The notes beneath the pieces are model-generated. The model was given only the letters and a program-made list of their open reading frames with translations. It was not told the origin of the DNA and did not search any database. From an uncultured Flavihumibacter sp. (GTDB lineage: Bacteria > Bacteroidota > Bacteroidia > Chitinophagales > Chitinophagaceae), in NCBI GenBank assembly GCA_902168105.1, contig CABHOY010000026.1, forward strand, positions 175,034-239,033: 64,000 nucleotides of DNA, read 5' to 3'. The position numbers were made by a program, and so were the translations under genes. Within the stretch, counting starts at the first letter, position 1, and each line of letters opens with the position of its first letter. This document shows, one piece after another, positions 27,416 to 35,806 of this stretch.

Positions 27416-27423
27416 TAACTTTG
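27416..27423 (+). promoter_or_regulatory. -7 box (TAACTTTG) of the two-component operon
   Basis: TAACTTTG lies 27 bases before ATG 27451 and 33 bases after the end of the TTAGAA array. The -33 region is weak. Confidence 0.45.
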
Positions 27424-27450
27424 GGGAAGCATATACAATCTTTTGGTATA

Positions 27451-28140
27451 ATGGATACAATAAGTATTTTATTGGTGGACGATGAACCACGGATCGCGGA
27501 TATGCTTTCATTCGGTCTGAAGGAGAACGGCTACAATGTAACAGTAGCCTATGATGGTAAGATCGGATATAGAATGTACGAAAACCGTGTTTTTGATTTA
27601 CTTGTACTGGATATTAATCTTCCGGGAATGAATGGGTATGAACTTTGCAAACTTATCCGCTTGAACGACGAGCAGGTACCTATTATTATGCTTACTGCAC
27701 TTAGTACGCTCGATGATAAAATAGAGGGCTATGATGCCGGAGCTGATGATTATATCATTAAGCCCTTCGAGTTTCGTGAATTACTGATGAAGATCAGAGT
27801 ATTGTTACGCCGCAGCTTAGACCCCGCACTGCCAGCCGGCAATATGCTGAAGGCAGGAGAGCTGGTAATGAATCTTGACACCCGGGAGGTAAAACGTAAG
27901 GGAAAGGATATTAATCTTACTGCTAAAGAGTCACAGCTGCTGGAATATCTTCTTCGCAATAAAAACCGCGTAGTGTCCAGAGCAGACATTGCTGTAAATG
28001 TTTGGAATATTGATTTTGACACCAATACCAATATTATTGATGTTTATATTAACTATGTGCGCAACAAGGTTGACAAGCCTTTTCCGGAAAAGATGATACA
28101 TACCCAGGTTGGAATGGGATATGTATTAAAGGACAATTGA
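27451..28140 (+). CDS. OmpR/PhoB-family response regulator
   Basis: 230-residue regulator. The receiver domain has the acidic pocket D10-D11 (LLVDDEPRI), phospho-acceptor D54 (LLVLDINLPG), a conserved Thr (MLTALS) and the Lys in IIKPFEF. The C-terminal winged helix (about 130-228) contains NLTAKESQLLEYLLRNKNRV and VDVYINYVRNKVDKPF-type recognition segments. ATG 27451 is the natural start; TTG 27421 overlaps the -7 box. It is followed after 13 bases by its histidine kinase and is likely to bind the TTAGAA repeats in this island. Confidence 0.93.
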   Translation: MDTISILLVDDEPRIADMLSFGLKENGYNVTVAYDGKIGYRMYENRVFDLLVLDINLPGMNGYELCKLIRLNDEQVPIIMLTALSTLDDKIEGYDAGADDYIIKPFEFRELLMKIRVLLRRSLDPALPAGNMLKAGELVMNLDTREVKRKGKDINLTAKESQLLEYLLRNKNRVVSRADIAVNVWNIDFDTNTNIIDVYINYVRNKVDKPFPEKMIHTQVGMGYVLKDN

Positions 28141-28153
28141 TAAAAAATAAATA

Positions 28154-29557
28154 ATGCCTGTACGTTTACGTATCACAAGCTTGTTCACGTTATTGGTTAT
28201 CATTATCCTCGGGATGGTGTGTCTGTCAATTTATTATTTTTCCGCCGCGTCGAGACTTAGTACGTTAAAGACCCGGCTTACTAACAGGGCCATTACTACT
28301 GCCCGGCTGCTTACACACGCAGGAATGATAGATCCTGAGTTAATGCATCGGATAGATTCGTTAACAACACTGGCATTAAAGAGGAAGTCAGTTCAGGCAT
28401 ATAAAGACAGCGATAGACCTATTTATTTTTATAGTGATGTGCCAAACGATAGTATAAGAGTTGATGAAACTTTATTGCAATCTGCAAAAGAAGAAGGAAT
28501 ATTTTACTTCACGGACAAAAAGAAGGAAGCCGTAGCTTACTTTGAACAAAGAAACGAAGAAGGGCTCATCGTTATTTGTGCGGGGGAAGATGAAGATGGA
28601 ATAAGAACACTGGAAAAACTGGCAAAAATTCTAAGCTTTAGTTTCATATGCGGTACCTTGCTTTCATTTGCAGGAGGGTACTTTTTTTCACGTGGACTGC
28701 TTAGACCACTGGGCCGCATTGCCAATGAGGTGAAGGATATTTCTGCTTATAACCTGGATCGCCGTATTCCCACTGGAAACAGTAAAGATGAATGGTATAA
28801 GCTTTCAACCACACTTAATGAACTACTTGACCGATTGAAAGAAAGTTTTGAACTGCAGCGGCGTTTTATTTCAAATGCTTCACATGAATTATCGACGCCT
28901 CTTACACTGATCTCAAGCCAACTTGAGATATCGCTTCAACGAAACCGTACCGAAGAAGAATATCGCCAGGCGATGAGACAGGTTTTAAAAGATGTCCGGC
29001 ATATGAGCTCTCTGGTACAGACATTGCTGAAATTTGCCACAGCATCGGGTAATACCGGAGGCCTTCAGATAGATCTCATCAGAATTGATGAAATATTGAT
29101 GCGTTTACCTGGTGAAATTCAAAGTAGGGAAAAGGGACATAATGTTTCCCTGCATTTCGGTCCACTTCCTGAAGAAGATAATAGATTATTGGTGCTCGGT
29201 AATGAAGAATTACTATTTACTGCTGTCTTAAACATTGTATCCAATGCCTGTAAGTATTCAGAAAATCATCATGCAGACGTTTCCCTTACAGTAGCCGCCA
29301 CCGGTTTTATCATAACAATTGCCGACAATGGCATAGGAATAGAAGAAAAGGAACTTGAAAGGATTTTCCTGCCATTCTATCGGATTCGTCAGGGTACAAA
29401 CATACAGGGATTCGGTCTTGGGCTTTCCCTGGCCATGAGGATCATTAAATTACATAAAGGCGACGTGAAGGTTCGGTCTACACCTGGCGAGGGTACATGC
29501 TTTAATATTGAGCTCCCCGCAGGGCAAATTCAACGATCTGATTTGTCGTTCGCTTAA
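28154..29557 (+). CDS. Sensor histidine kinase
   Basis: 467-residue membrane kinase. One helix at residues 6-28 and another near 155-178 flank a periplasmic sensor of about 125 residues without a recognised fold. A HAMP linker (SRGLLRPLGRIANEVKDISA) leads to the dimerisation helix with phospho-acceptor H244 (FISNASHELSTPL). The ATPase domain has N-box NIVSNACKYSEN, G1 IADNGIGIEE and G2 GFGLGLSLAMRI. It partners the preceding response regulator. The neighbouring nhaA, mscS and osmolyte genes suggest a salt or turgor signal, which is inference. Confidence 0.92.
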   Translation: MPVRLRITSLFTLLVIIILGMVCLSIYYFSAASRLSTLKTRLTNRAITTARLLTHAGMIDPELMHRIDSLTTLALKRKSVQAYKDSDRPIYFYSDVPNDSIRVDETLLQSAKEEGIFYFTDKKKEAVAYFEQRNEEGLIVICAGEDEDGIRTLEKLAKILSFSFICGTLLSFAGGYFFSRGLLRPLGRIANEVKDISAYNLDRRIPTGNSKDEWYKLSTTLNELLDRLKESFELQRRFISNASHELSTPLTLISSQLEISLQRNRTEEEYRQAMRQVLKDVRHMSSLVQTLLKFATASGNTGGLQIDLIRIDEILMRLPGEIQSREKGHNVSLHFGPLPEEDNRLLVLGNEELLFTAVLNIVSNACKYSENHHADVSLTVAATGFIITIADNGIGIEEKELERIFLPFYRIRQGTNIQGFGLGLSLAMRIIKLHKGDVKVRSTPGEGTCFNIELPAGQIQRSDLSFA

Positions 29558-29585
29558 TAAAAAGCTTCCGGTCACCTCCCATTTA

Positions 29586-30590
29586 TTATTCAGCAATGCG
29601 CATAATGAGTTTATGGCCTTTTGTCTGGTTATACTCCATCATCTCGTGCGCTTTCTTAACCGTCCCCAGTTCGAAACCGCCGATCACCTCAATAGGAGAC
29701 GGCGTGATAGTTCCTTTCTCCACCAATGCCGTGGCCCGTTCCAGTAATTCACCATAATAGGAGAAATTACCTTTCAGGCTATAAGCGTAATTCGAGATAT
29801 AGACAACCACGGCGCCAATATTAAAGAGGTTCTCCCTTGCTTCTTCTGTCGTGAATGCTGTAATGTCAACAAACGTTCCGTTAAGGCGCAGAATATTGCT
29901 GCACAGCTCTGACATCTGTCTGCCTACCAGGTCTATACAAAAGTCAAACAGCTGGTTGCGGTTAGCCTGGATGATGAGAGGAATGGCATTAGCTGCCTTA
30001 TAATCGACGATCTGGTCGTTTCTCAGACCTGCGTTGATCAGTTCCTGTCTGCTGCCTGGATTGCCTGCTATTGTAACGATCTTATTGATGCCGTGGGAAA
30101 GCAGGATTTTAATAAGTACCAGCCCCACACCACCAGCTCCTCCGCTGATAAATACAGACTCTTCCGGGGATATTTTAAGCCGGTTACAGCATTGCATGGC
30201 TGTCAGGGCGCTGATAGGCAACGCTGCCGCTTCCTCAAAGCTGATATTAGCCGGTTTCCGGGCGATGATCTGTTGCGGTACACTGATATACTCCGCATAC
30301 GTGCCGTTAGATCCCATACTGCCCGATGCACAAAACACTTCATCTCCGACCTCAAAGTCTTTGACCATCCTGCCTTTATTGGCAATAACACCGGAAAACT
30401 CTCTTCCCAGGATGTGTGAATGCATACGTTGGCTCACACTTGCCCCGAGCCTCATCTGATAATCGATGGGATTGAATGCCGTGGAATAGATCTTTACCAG
30501 TACGTCGTTATCGTTAATTGCGGGGGTATCTGTTTCTGTAAAAGCGAAATTGTCCGTACTACCAAACTGCCTTAATGTAATTGCTTTCAT
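29586..30590 (-). CDS. Zinc-free quinone oxidoreductase-like MDR protein
   Basis: 334-residue medium-chain dehydrogenase/reductase of the NADPH:quinone oxidoreductase branch. It lacks the structural-zinc cysteines. The NADPH-binding turn is VFISGGAGGVGLVLIKILLS (about residues 145-165), and FNPIDYQMRLG plus ILGREFSGVI mark the GroES-like domain. The start is ATG 30590 (MKAITLRQFG); the longer open frame reaches into the divergent promoter. It is transcribed away from the GlxA-type regulator, which may control it. The substrate is unknown. Confidence 0.87.
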   Translation of the reverse strand: MKAITLRQFGSTDNFAFTETDTPAINDNDVLVKIYSTAFNPIDYQMRLGASVSQRMHSHILGREFSGVIANKGRMVKDFEVGDEVFCASGSMGSNGTYAEYISVPQQIIARKPANISFEEAAALPISALTAMQCCNRLKISPEESVFISGGAGGVGLVLIKILLSHGINKIVTIAGNPGSRQELINAGLRNDQIVDYKAANAIPLIIQANRNQLFDFCIDLVGRQMSELCSNILRLNGTFVDITAFTTEEARENLFNIGAVVVYISNYAYSLKGNFSYYGELLERATALVEKGTITPSPIEVIGGFELGTVKKAHEMMEYNQTKGHKLIMRIAE

Positions 30591-30757
30591 TATCTTGTCT
30601 CTTGTTGATTCAACCGATTGGGGTTGAAGGGAATAGCTAACTCTCCGGCAAAAATAATGGAAAGGGAGCATATGATGCCAGTTCTTTCCATAGCTGGGAT
30701 TATTGTGACAGGAACATGATCTTTCGGTAGCCCTAAATGGCATAAATTGTATAAATT

Positions 30758-30773
30758 ATGGCATTTGTGCCAT
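30758..30773. promoter_or_regulatory. ATGGCA-TTTG-TGCCAT inverted repeat between divergent genes
   Basis: Perfect 6-base arms with a 4-base centre, plus another ATGGCA half-site at 30738-30743. It sits between the quinone-oxidoreductase-like gene and the GlxA-type regulator and is a candidate operator for the latter. Confidence 0.45.
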
Positions 30774-30824
30774 TTATTACAGTCCGTACCTTTACCTTGT
30801 TCAAGCAATCTTATGCCGGTAAAC

Positions 30825-31814
30825 ATGAAAAAACTCATTGTTATAGTACCTATGCCTGGTACATTCCTGTTGGACATCGCCGGACCGGTAGACGTCTTTA
30901 CAGCTGTCGACGGCATATTGAATGAAACAGGCACTGCGCCTGGAGAAGGATATGAAGTGATCCTCGCATCCCCGCTCAGTACAAAAAAGATCATTACCAA
31001 AAGCCAGGCGGAACTAAGCTGCAATGTGAAAGTGGATGAAATTAGCAGGCCTATTGATACTTTGATCATTGCGGGTTTCCCGATGAAAATGCTGGAAACG
31101 AATCCCCGTTTTATCAATTGGTTACACGATGTTTATCCTAAGGTACGGCGCATCGGTTCTGTATGTGTAGGTACCTACGCACTGGCGGAAGCAGGCATAC
31201 TGGAAGGAAAAGAGGCCACTACGCACTGGCAGTACAGCCAGGATTTCCAGAACAGGTATCCCGGTATCAAGGTTGACAGTAATCCTTTTTATACCCGTGA
31301 TGGCAATGTGTATACTTCTGCCGGAGTGTCTTCCGGTATCGATCTGTCGATGGCGATGGTGGAAGAAGATTACGGAAGGGATATCGCCCTGAAAGCGGCA
31401 CGCAAGCTTGTATTATACCTGAAGCGTACAGGATACCAATCACAGTTCAGTTCCTTACTACAGGTGCATACGCTGGAGAACTCCATAGCAGGGAAGCTGC
31501 ATCCCTGGATGATCCGCCATTTACAGGAAGATCTCCACGTAGAGCACCTGGCGGAACATTGTAATATGAGCCTGCGCAATTTCAACCGGGTATTTCTAAA
31601 GGAAACAGGTATGACACCAGCTAAGTTTGTAGAAAAACTGCGCGTGGAAATAGCCAGGAAATACCTCGAAGACAGCGATCTCAGTATGGAACAGATCGCG
31701 GAGAAGTGCGGACTGGGAGGGCTCGTATCTATGCGGCGCACGTTTATGCGGCACATGATGGTATCGCCGTCAGATTACCGCCGCACTTTCAGAACATCAT
31801 TACAGGCAGTATAA
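30825..31814 (+). CDS. GlxA-type transcriptional regulator (DJ-1/PfpI plus AraC HTH)
   Basis: 329-residue regulator. Residues 1-185 form a DJ-1/PfpI amidotransferase-like domain (IVIVPMPGTFLLDIAGPVDV, and the nucleophile-elbow Cys in IGSVCVGTYALAEAG), used for ligand sensing. The C-terminal hundred residues are an AraC pair of helix-turn-helix units (VEHLAEHCNMSLRNFNRVFL, then EQIAEKCGLGGLVSMRRTF). ATG 30825 gives the conserved start; frames upstream of it lie in the promoter region. It is divergent from the quinone-oxidoreductase-like gene. Confidence 0.9.
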   Translation: MKKLIVIVPMPGTFLLDIAGPVDVFTAVDGILNETGTAPGEGYEVILASPLSTKKIITKSQAELSCNVKVDEISRPIDTLIIAGFPMKMLETNPRFINWLHDVYPKVRRIGSVCVGTYALAEAGILEGKEATTHWQYSQDFQNRYPGIKVDSNPFYTRDGNVYTSAGVSSGIDLSMAMVEEDYGRDIALKAARKLVLYLKRTGYQSQFSSLLQVHTLENSIAGKLHPWMIRHLQEDLHVEHLAEHCNMSLRNFNRVFLKETGMTPAKFVEKLRVEIARKYLEDSDLSMEQIAEKCGLGGLVSMRRTFMRHMMVSPSDYRRTFRTSLQAV

Positions 31815-31838
31815 TTGATCACCTAAAAATATAATACG

Positions 31839-32840
31839 ATGAAAGTAGCTATTAATGGATTCGGACGTATTGGTAGAATGACACTCAGAGCATTACAGGA
31901 CAAGAAAGGAGTGGAGGTAGTCGCCGTTAATGACCTGACAGATATCGAGCTGCTCGCGCACCTGTTGAAATATGATTCCTCACACGGAAAGTTTCCCGGA
32001 ACAGTTACACACGACGATAAACATCTTATCGTGAATGGCAAAAAAATATTGCTGTTGAATGAACGTGCACCCGAGAAGTTGCCGTGGGAAGCACTGGGTA
32101 TCGATGTAGTGATTGAATCTACCGGTCGCTTTACACAGCGGGAACTGGCGCAGCAGCATATTGCCGCCGGAGCAGGAAAGGTATTGATCACAGCGCCGGC
32201 CGGCAGTGATGTTAAAACCATTGTGGCGGGCGTGAACAGTGATCAGATCACTGCGGATGATGAGATCCTTTCTACAGCTTCCTGTACCACAAACTGTATC
32301 GCACCTGTATTGTACATATTGGATAAAGAGTATGGTATTGCATCCGGCTTTATGAGCACTGTGCATGCGTTTACAACAGACCAGATGTTGCAGGATGGAC
32401 CGCATAGAGATTATAGAAGAGCCAGAGGCGCTGCTCAGTCGATCATCCCTACCACTACCGGCGCGGCAAAGGCTATCGGAGAAGTATTACCTGCTTTAAA
32501 AGGTAAGATGGATGGCTTTTCTTACAGGGTACCTGTTCCTGATGGCTCTATCGCAGAGATGTCTCTGAACCTGGTGAAACCTGCTACTGCAGCAGAGATC
32601 AACAAGTTGCTCAAACAGTACGCAGAAACGTCGCTGAAAGGTGTGCTGGAGTATACGGAAGAACCACTGGTTTCTTCAGATATATTAGGGAATACAAATT
32701 CTTCTATTGTAGATGGTAGCCTGACACGCACAATTGGCAACCTGGTAAAAGTAGTGTCCTGGTATGATAATGAAGTCGGTATTTCCAACAGGATCGCTGA
32801 ACTGACAGTGGCATTGGCTAAACAGCAGGTGACCGCGTAA
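31839..32840 (+). CDS. gap: Glyceraldehyde-3-phosphate dehydrogenase, type I
   Basis: 333-residue glycolytic enzyme oxidising glyceraldehyde-3-phosphate with NAD(P) and phosphate. The NAD-binding start VAINGFGRIGRMTLRAL, the catalytic Cys in STASCTTNCIAPV, HAFTTDQ with the partner His earlier in STVHAF, and the C-terminal WYDNEVGISNR are all present. Length is typical. Its stop codon directly abuts that of the convergent LacI gene. It starts 24 bases after the GlxA-type regulator. As a second, catabolic paralogue it could serve sugar flux from the adjacent pectin locus, but copy number cannot be judged here. Confidence 0.95.
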   Translation: MKVAINGFGRIGRMTLRALQDKKGVEVVAVNDLTDIELLAHLLKYDSSHGKFPGTVTHDDKHLIVNGKKILLLNERAPEKLPWEALGIDVVIESTGRFTQRELAQQHIAAGAGKVLITAPAGSDVKTIVAGVNSDQITADDEILSTASCTTNCIAPVLYILDKEYGIASGFMSTVHAFTTDQMLQDGPHRDYRRARGAAQSIIPTTTGAAKAIGEVLPALKGKMDGFSYRVPVPDGSIAEMSLNLVKPATAAEINKLLKQYAETSLKGVLEYTEEPLVSSDILGNTNSSIVDGSLTRTIGNLVKVVSWYDNEVGISNRIAELTVALAKQQVTA

Positions 32841-33863
32841 TCAGGAAGAAGCCTGTACGATCAGGCTTGTATTCAGGATCTTTCTTTCAAATTCCTTCAC
32901 TGGCTTTTTACTCTCAATAAGTTGCAGCAGTAGTTGCGTAGCGATCTGCCCCATTTCAAAGGCTGGCTGTCTTACTACCGTCAGCGGCGGATGCAGCAGT
33001 TCGATCAGGTCGGAATTGGAGAAACCCACCAGTGCAATGTCCTGTGGGATCCGGATACCTTTGGCTTTTAATACACGCATACAATTGGTGGTCAGCTTGT
33101 CTGACGCCGTAAAGATAGCATCGGGCCGTGGGCGCAGCTTCAACAGCTGGCTTACGGCCTGTTCTACTTCCTGCAACTGCAGGCCTGCATAACGGCTGTA
33201 TTTGATCAGCGCCTTGCCAGGTTTGACCCTCGTATGCGCTAGCGCTTCCCTGTACCCTGCAATACGCTCACGGCTGATAGACAGGTTTTCCGGTCCTGCA
33301 ATCACCGCAATATGTTTGTACCCTTTATTGATAAGATGAAGTGTGGCGTCGTAAGCGCCTCTGAAGTTATCGACCATCACCTTATGGGTCTGTATCTCCT
33401 CCACAATACGATCAAAGAAGACGATAGGGAAGCCTCTTTCGTGTAATGCTTTCAGATGGTCCAGGTTCTCCGTACCGCTTGAAACAGATATCAGCAGTCC
33501 GTCTATAGAGCGTGAAGCCAGGTATTGCAATGTCATCACCTCCTTGTCGAAAGACTCGTGCGTCTGCGAGATCATTACATTGTATCCTTTATCTTTTGCA
33601 ACGGATTCTATGCCGTTAATGGCCTGTGAAAAGAAACTATTGGCGATCTCTGCAACGATGACGCCTATAGAGCGGCTTCGTTTCTCTTTCAGACTTAATG
33701 CTATCGGATTAGGATGATAATTGATTCTCGTGGCATATTCCAGCACCAGCTGTTTAGTGGCAATACTGATCTCATGACTGTCCCGCAAGGCACGGGACAC
33801 GGTAGAGGTGGATAACCCCAACGCAATGGCAATATCTTTTATAGTAGCAGCTTCAAATTTCAT
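32841..33863 (-). CDS. LacI-family transcriptional repressor, probable pectin-locus regulator
   Basis: 340-residue regulator. The N-terminal helix-turn-helix (TIKDIAIALGLSTSTVSRAL) and hinge (YHPNPIALSLKEKR) precede a periplasmic-binding-protein-like sensor domain (IGVIVAEIANSFFSQAINGI, DGLLISVSSG, IALVGFSNSDLIELLHPPLT). It is divergent from the GH43 gene with only 62 bases between them, so it is placed to control the pectin locus. The 14-base palindrome before susC (35615-35628) is of the type bound by this family. The inducer is probably a galacturonate-pathway intermediate, which is inference. Confidence 0.92.
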   Translation of the reverse strand: MKFEAATIKDIAIALGLSTSTVSRALRDSHEISIATKQLVLEYATRINYHPNPIALSLKEKRSRSIGVIVAEIANSFFSQAINGIESVAKDKGYNVMISQTHESFDKEVMTLQYLASRSIDGLLISVSSGTENLDHLKALHERGFPIVFFDRIVEEIQTHKVMVDNFRGAYDATLHLINKGYKHIAVIAGPENLSISRERIAGYREALAHTRVKPGKALIKYSRYAGLQLQEVEQAVSQLLKLRPRPDAIFTASDKLTTNCMRVLKAKGIRIPQDIALVGFSNSDLIELLHPPLTVVRQPAFEMGQIATQLLLQLIESKKPVKEFERKILNTSLIVQASS

Positions 33864-33925
33864 AACGGTAGGAGTAAATATACTTATAATTTATTTTATA
33901 CTATATTAGTGTCATTCTAACACGT

Positions 33926-35563
33926 ATGAAAAACGCTTCACAGATGAATAAAGCGGTGGTATTTTTAGTTGCCGGACTATCCTGTTTTACTGCCGTTTCA
34001 GGGCAGCAGGTATCCCAGTCATGGGTGCCCGACCTGGGAAATGGCATGTATAAAAACCCTGTTCTCAATGCCGATTATTCCGATCCGGACGCCTGCCGGG
34101 TAGGAAATGACTTTTATCTTGTCTCATCCAGCTTTAACGCAGCGCCGGGACTACCTGTCCTGCATTCGAAAGACCTTGTCAACTGGGAACTGACGGGGTA
34201 CGCACTGCAAAGACAGCCGCCTGTGGAGCATTTCCGTAAGGTACGGCATGGCAATGGCGTATGGGCCCCATCTATCCGTTATCACGGGAACGAATTCTAC
34301 ATATACTATCCCGATCCGGATTTTGGTATTTACATGATCAAAGCGAAGAATGCCGCCGGCCCCTGGTCTGAGCCTGTTATGGTCAAAGCAGGGAAGGGGC
34401 TGATCGATCCCTGTCCGCTGTGGGATGACGACGGCAAAGTATACCTCGTGCATGCCTGGGCCGGCAGCAGGGCAGGCATTAAAAGCATACTGACGCTTAA
34501 CCGGATGAATGCATCCGGAACGGCAGTGACCGACGAAGGCGTGCTGGTATTTGACGGTCATGGTACGCATCCTACACTGGAAGGTCCGAAACTATACAAA
34601 CGGAATGGCCTCTATTACATATTTGCGCCCGCTGGTGGCGTAAGCACGGGCTGGCAGCTGGTACTACGGTCAAAGAACATTTATGGCCCCTATGAAGAAA
34701 AGATCGTGATGGACCAGGGAAAGTCGGCCGTTAACGGCCCTCACCAGGGCGCCTGGGTAGATATGCCCTCCGGTTCCAGCTGGTTCCTGCATTTCCAGGA
34801 TAAAGGCGCATATGGCCGTGTAGTACATCTCCAACCCATGCAGTGGATCAATAACTGGCCAGTGATCGGTGCTGATCCCGATGGAGACGGTAAAGGTGAA
34901 CCTGTCACGACGTTCCGTAAACCACTCTCAGGATCTAAAGTGATAACGCCGTCAGAATCAGATGAATTCAATGAACGCTCATTAGGACTGCAATGGCAAT
35001 GGCAGGCAAATCCTGCTTCCACCTGGATGATGCCATTCCCTTCAAAAGGCGTCTTACGCTTATTTTCCGCCAGAATGCCCGACTCCAGCCGCAATTACTG
35101 GGAAGCGCCTAATCTTTTATTACAAAAATTTCCTGCGGATAGTTTTACTGCAACTACCAAATGCACATTCACACCTAACCCTTCACTGGAAGGGGAGCGC
35201 ACGGGTTTGATCATCATGGGTGTAGACTACGCAGGGATCTCTCTGGTGAAGAAAGGAAATACACTGCAAGTAGTGTATGCAACCTGTCTGCAAGCCGACA
35301 AAGGCAAGGCAGAGGAACAGGAGGTGCTGGCCACAATGAAAGACAACACCTGCTGGTTCCGTGTGCAGGTAGGTAACGGCGCACTTTGCCAGTTTAGCTA
35401 TAGCGAGGATGGTCAGCACTTTATACCTGCAGGAAAATCATTCACAGCACAACCGGGCAGATGGGTAGGGGCCAAAATCGGTATATTCTGCAGCCGGGCG
35501 TCTCAGATCAACGATGCAGGATCGGCTGATTACGACTGGTTCCGTATCACTGCAGCGCAGTAA
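33926..35563 (+). CDS. GH43 family glycoside hydrolase, exported
   Basis: 545-residue secreted enzyme with an N-terminal signal (about 22 residues from the second Met at 33944, ending AVSGQ). The five-bladed propeller of GH43 is marked by the base Asp in NADYSDPDACRVG, the pKa-modulating Asp in GLIDPCPLWDDDG, and the acid Glu in HPTLEGPKLY. Residues from about 345 form a C-terminal beta-sandwich as in beta-xylosidases (SDEFNERSLGLQWQWQ). Likely cleaves arabinose, xylose or galactose side chains of pectin. It is the first enzyme gene of the locus, divergent from lacI. Confidence 0.92.
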   Translation: MKNASQMNKAVVFLVAGLSCFTAVSGQQVSQSWVPDLGNGMYKNPVLNADYSDPDACRVGNDFYLVSSSFNAAPGLPVLHSKDLVNWELTGYALQRQPPVEHFRKVRHGNGVWAPSIRYHGNEFYIYYPDPDFGIYMIKAKNAAGPWSEPVMVKAGKGLIDPCPLWDDDGKVYLVHAWAGSRAGIKSILTLNRMNASGTAVTDEGVLVFDGHGTHPTLEGPKLYKRNGLYYIFAPAGGVSTGWQLVLRSKNIYGPYEEKIVMDQGKSAVNGPHQGAWVDMPSGSSWFLHFQDKGAYGRVVHLQPMQWINNWPVIGADPDGDGKGEPVTTFRKPLSGSKVITPSESDEFNERSLGLQWQWQANPASTWMMPFPSKGVLRLFSARMPDSSRNYWEAPNLLLQKFPADSFTATTKCTFTPNPSLEGERTGLIIMGVDYAGISLVKKGNTLQVVYATCLQADKGKAEEQEVLATMKDNTCWFRVQVGNGALCQFSYSEDGQHFIPAGKSFTAQPGRWVGAKIGIFCSRASQINDAGSADYDWFRITAAQ

Positions 35564-35614
35564 CAATCATAAAATTGTAACAGTATATGTCTGTCTGAAA
35601 AAAGGGCTGTAGTC

Positions 35615-35628
35615 CGCAAACGTTTGCG
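35615..35628. promoter_or_regulatory. Perfect LacI-type palindromic operator
   Basis: CGCAAACGTTTGCG is a 14-base perfect palindrome with the central CG step typical of LacI/GalR operators. It lies 178 bases upstream of susC and downstream of the GH43 gene, in the same locus as the LacI-family gene at 32841-33863. Confidence 0.7.
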
Positions 35629-35806
35629 TAAATAAATACCGGCAAACCTTTCCGAATTAATGAATATAGCTGTAGAATTGTTTCGGATATACCGGTATAA
35701 GGAACTGATACAAACCAGTACTGCTTTGTATTGCCACTGTAGCAATAAAATTCCGTTGCGGATTAACAAGACCCAAAATTAAAAGACATATACAACACGT
35801 TACGTT

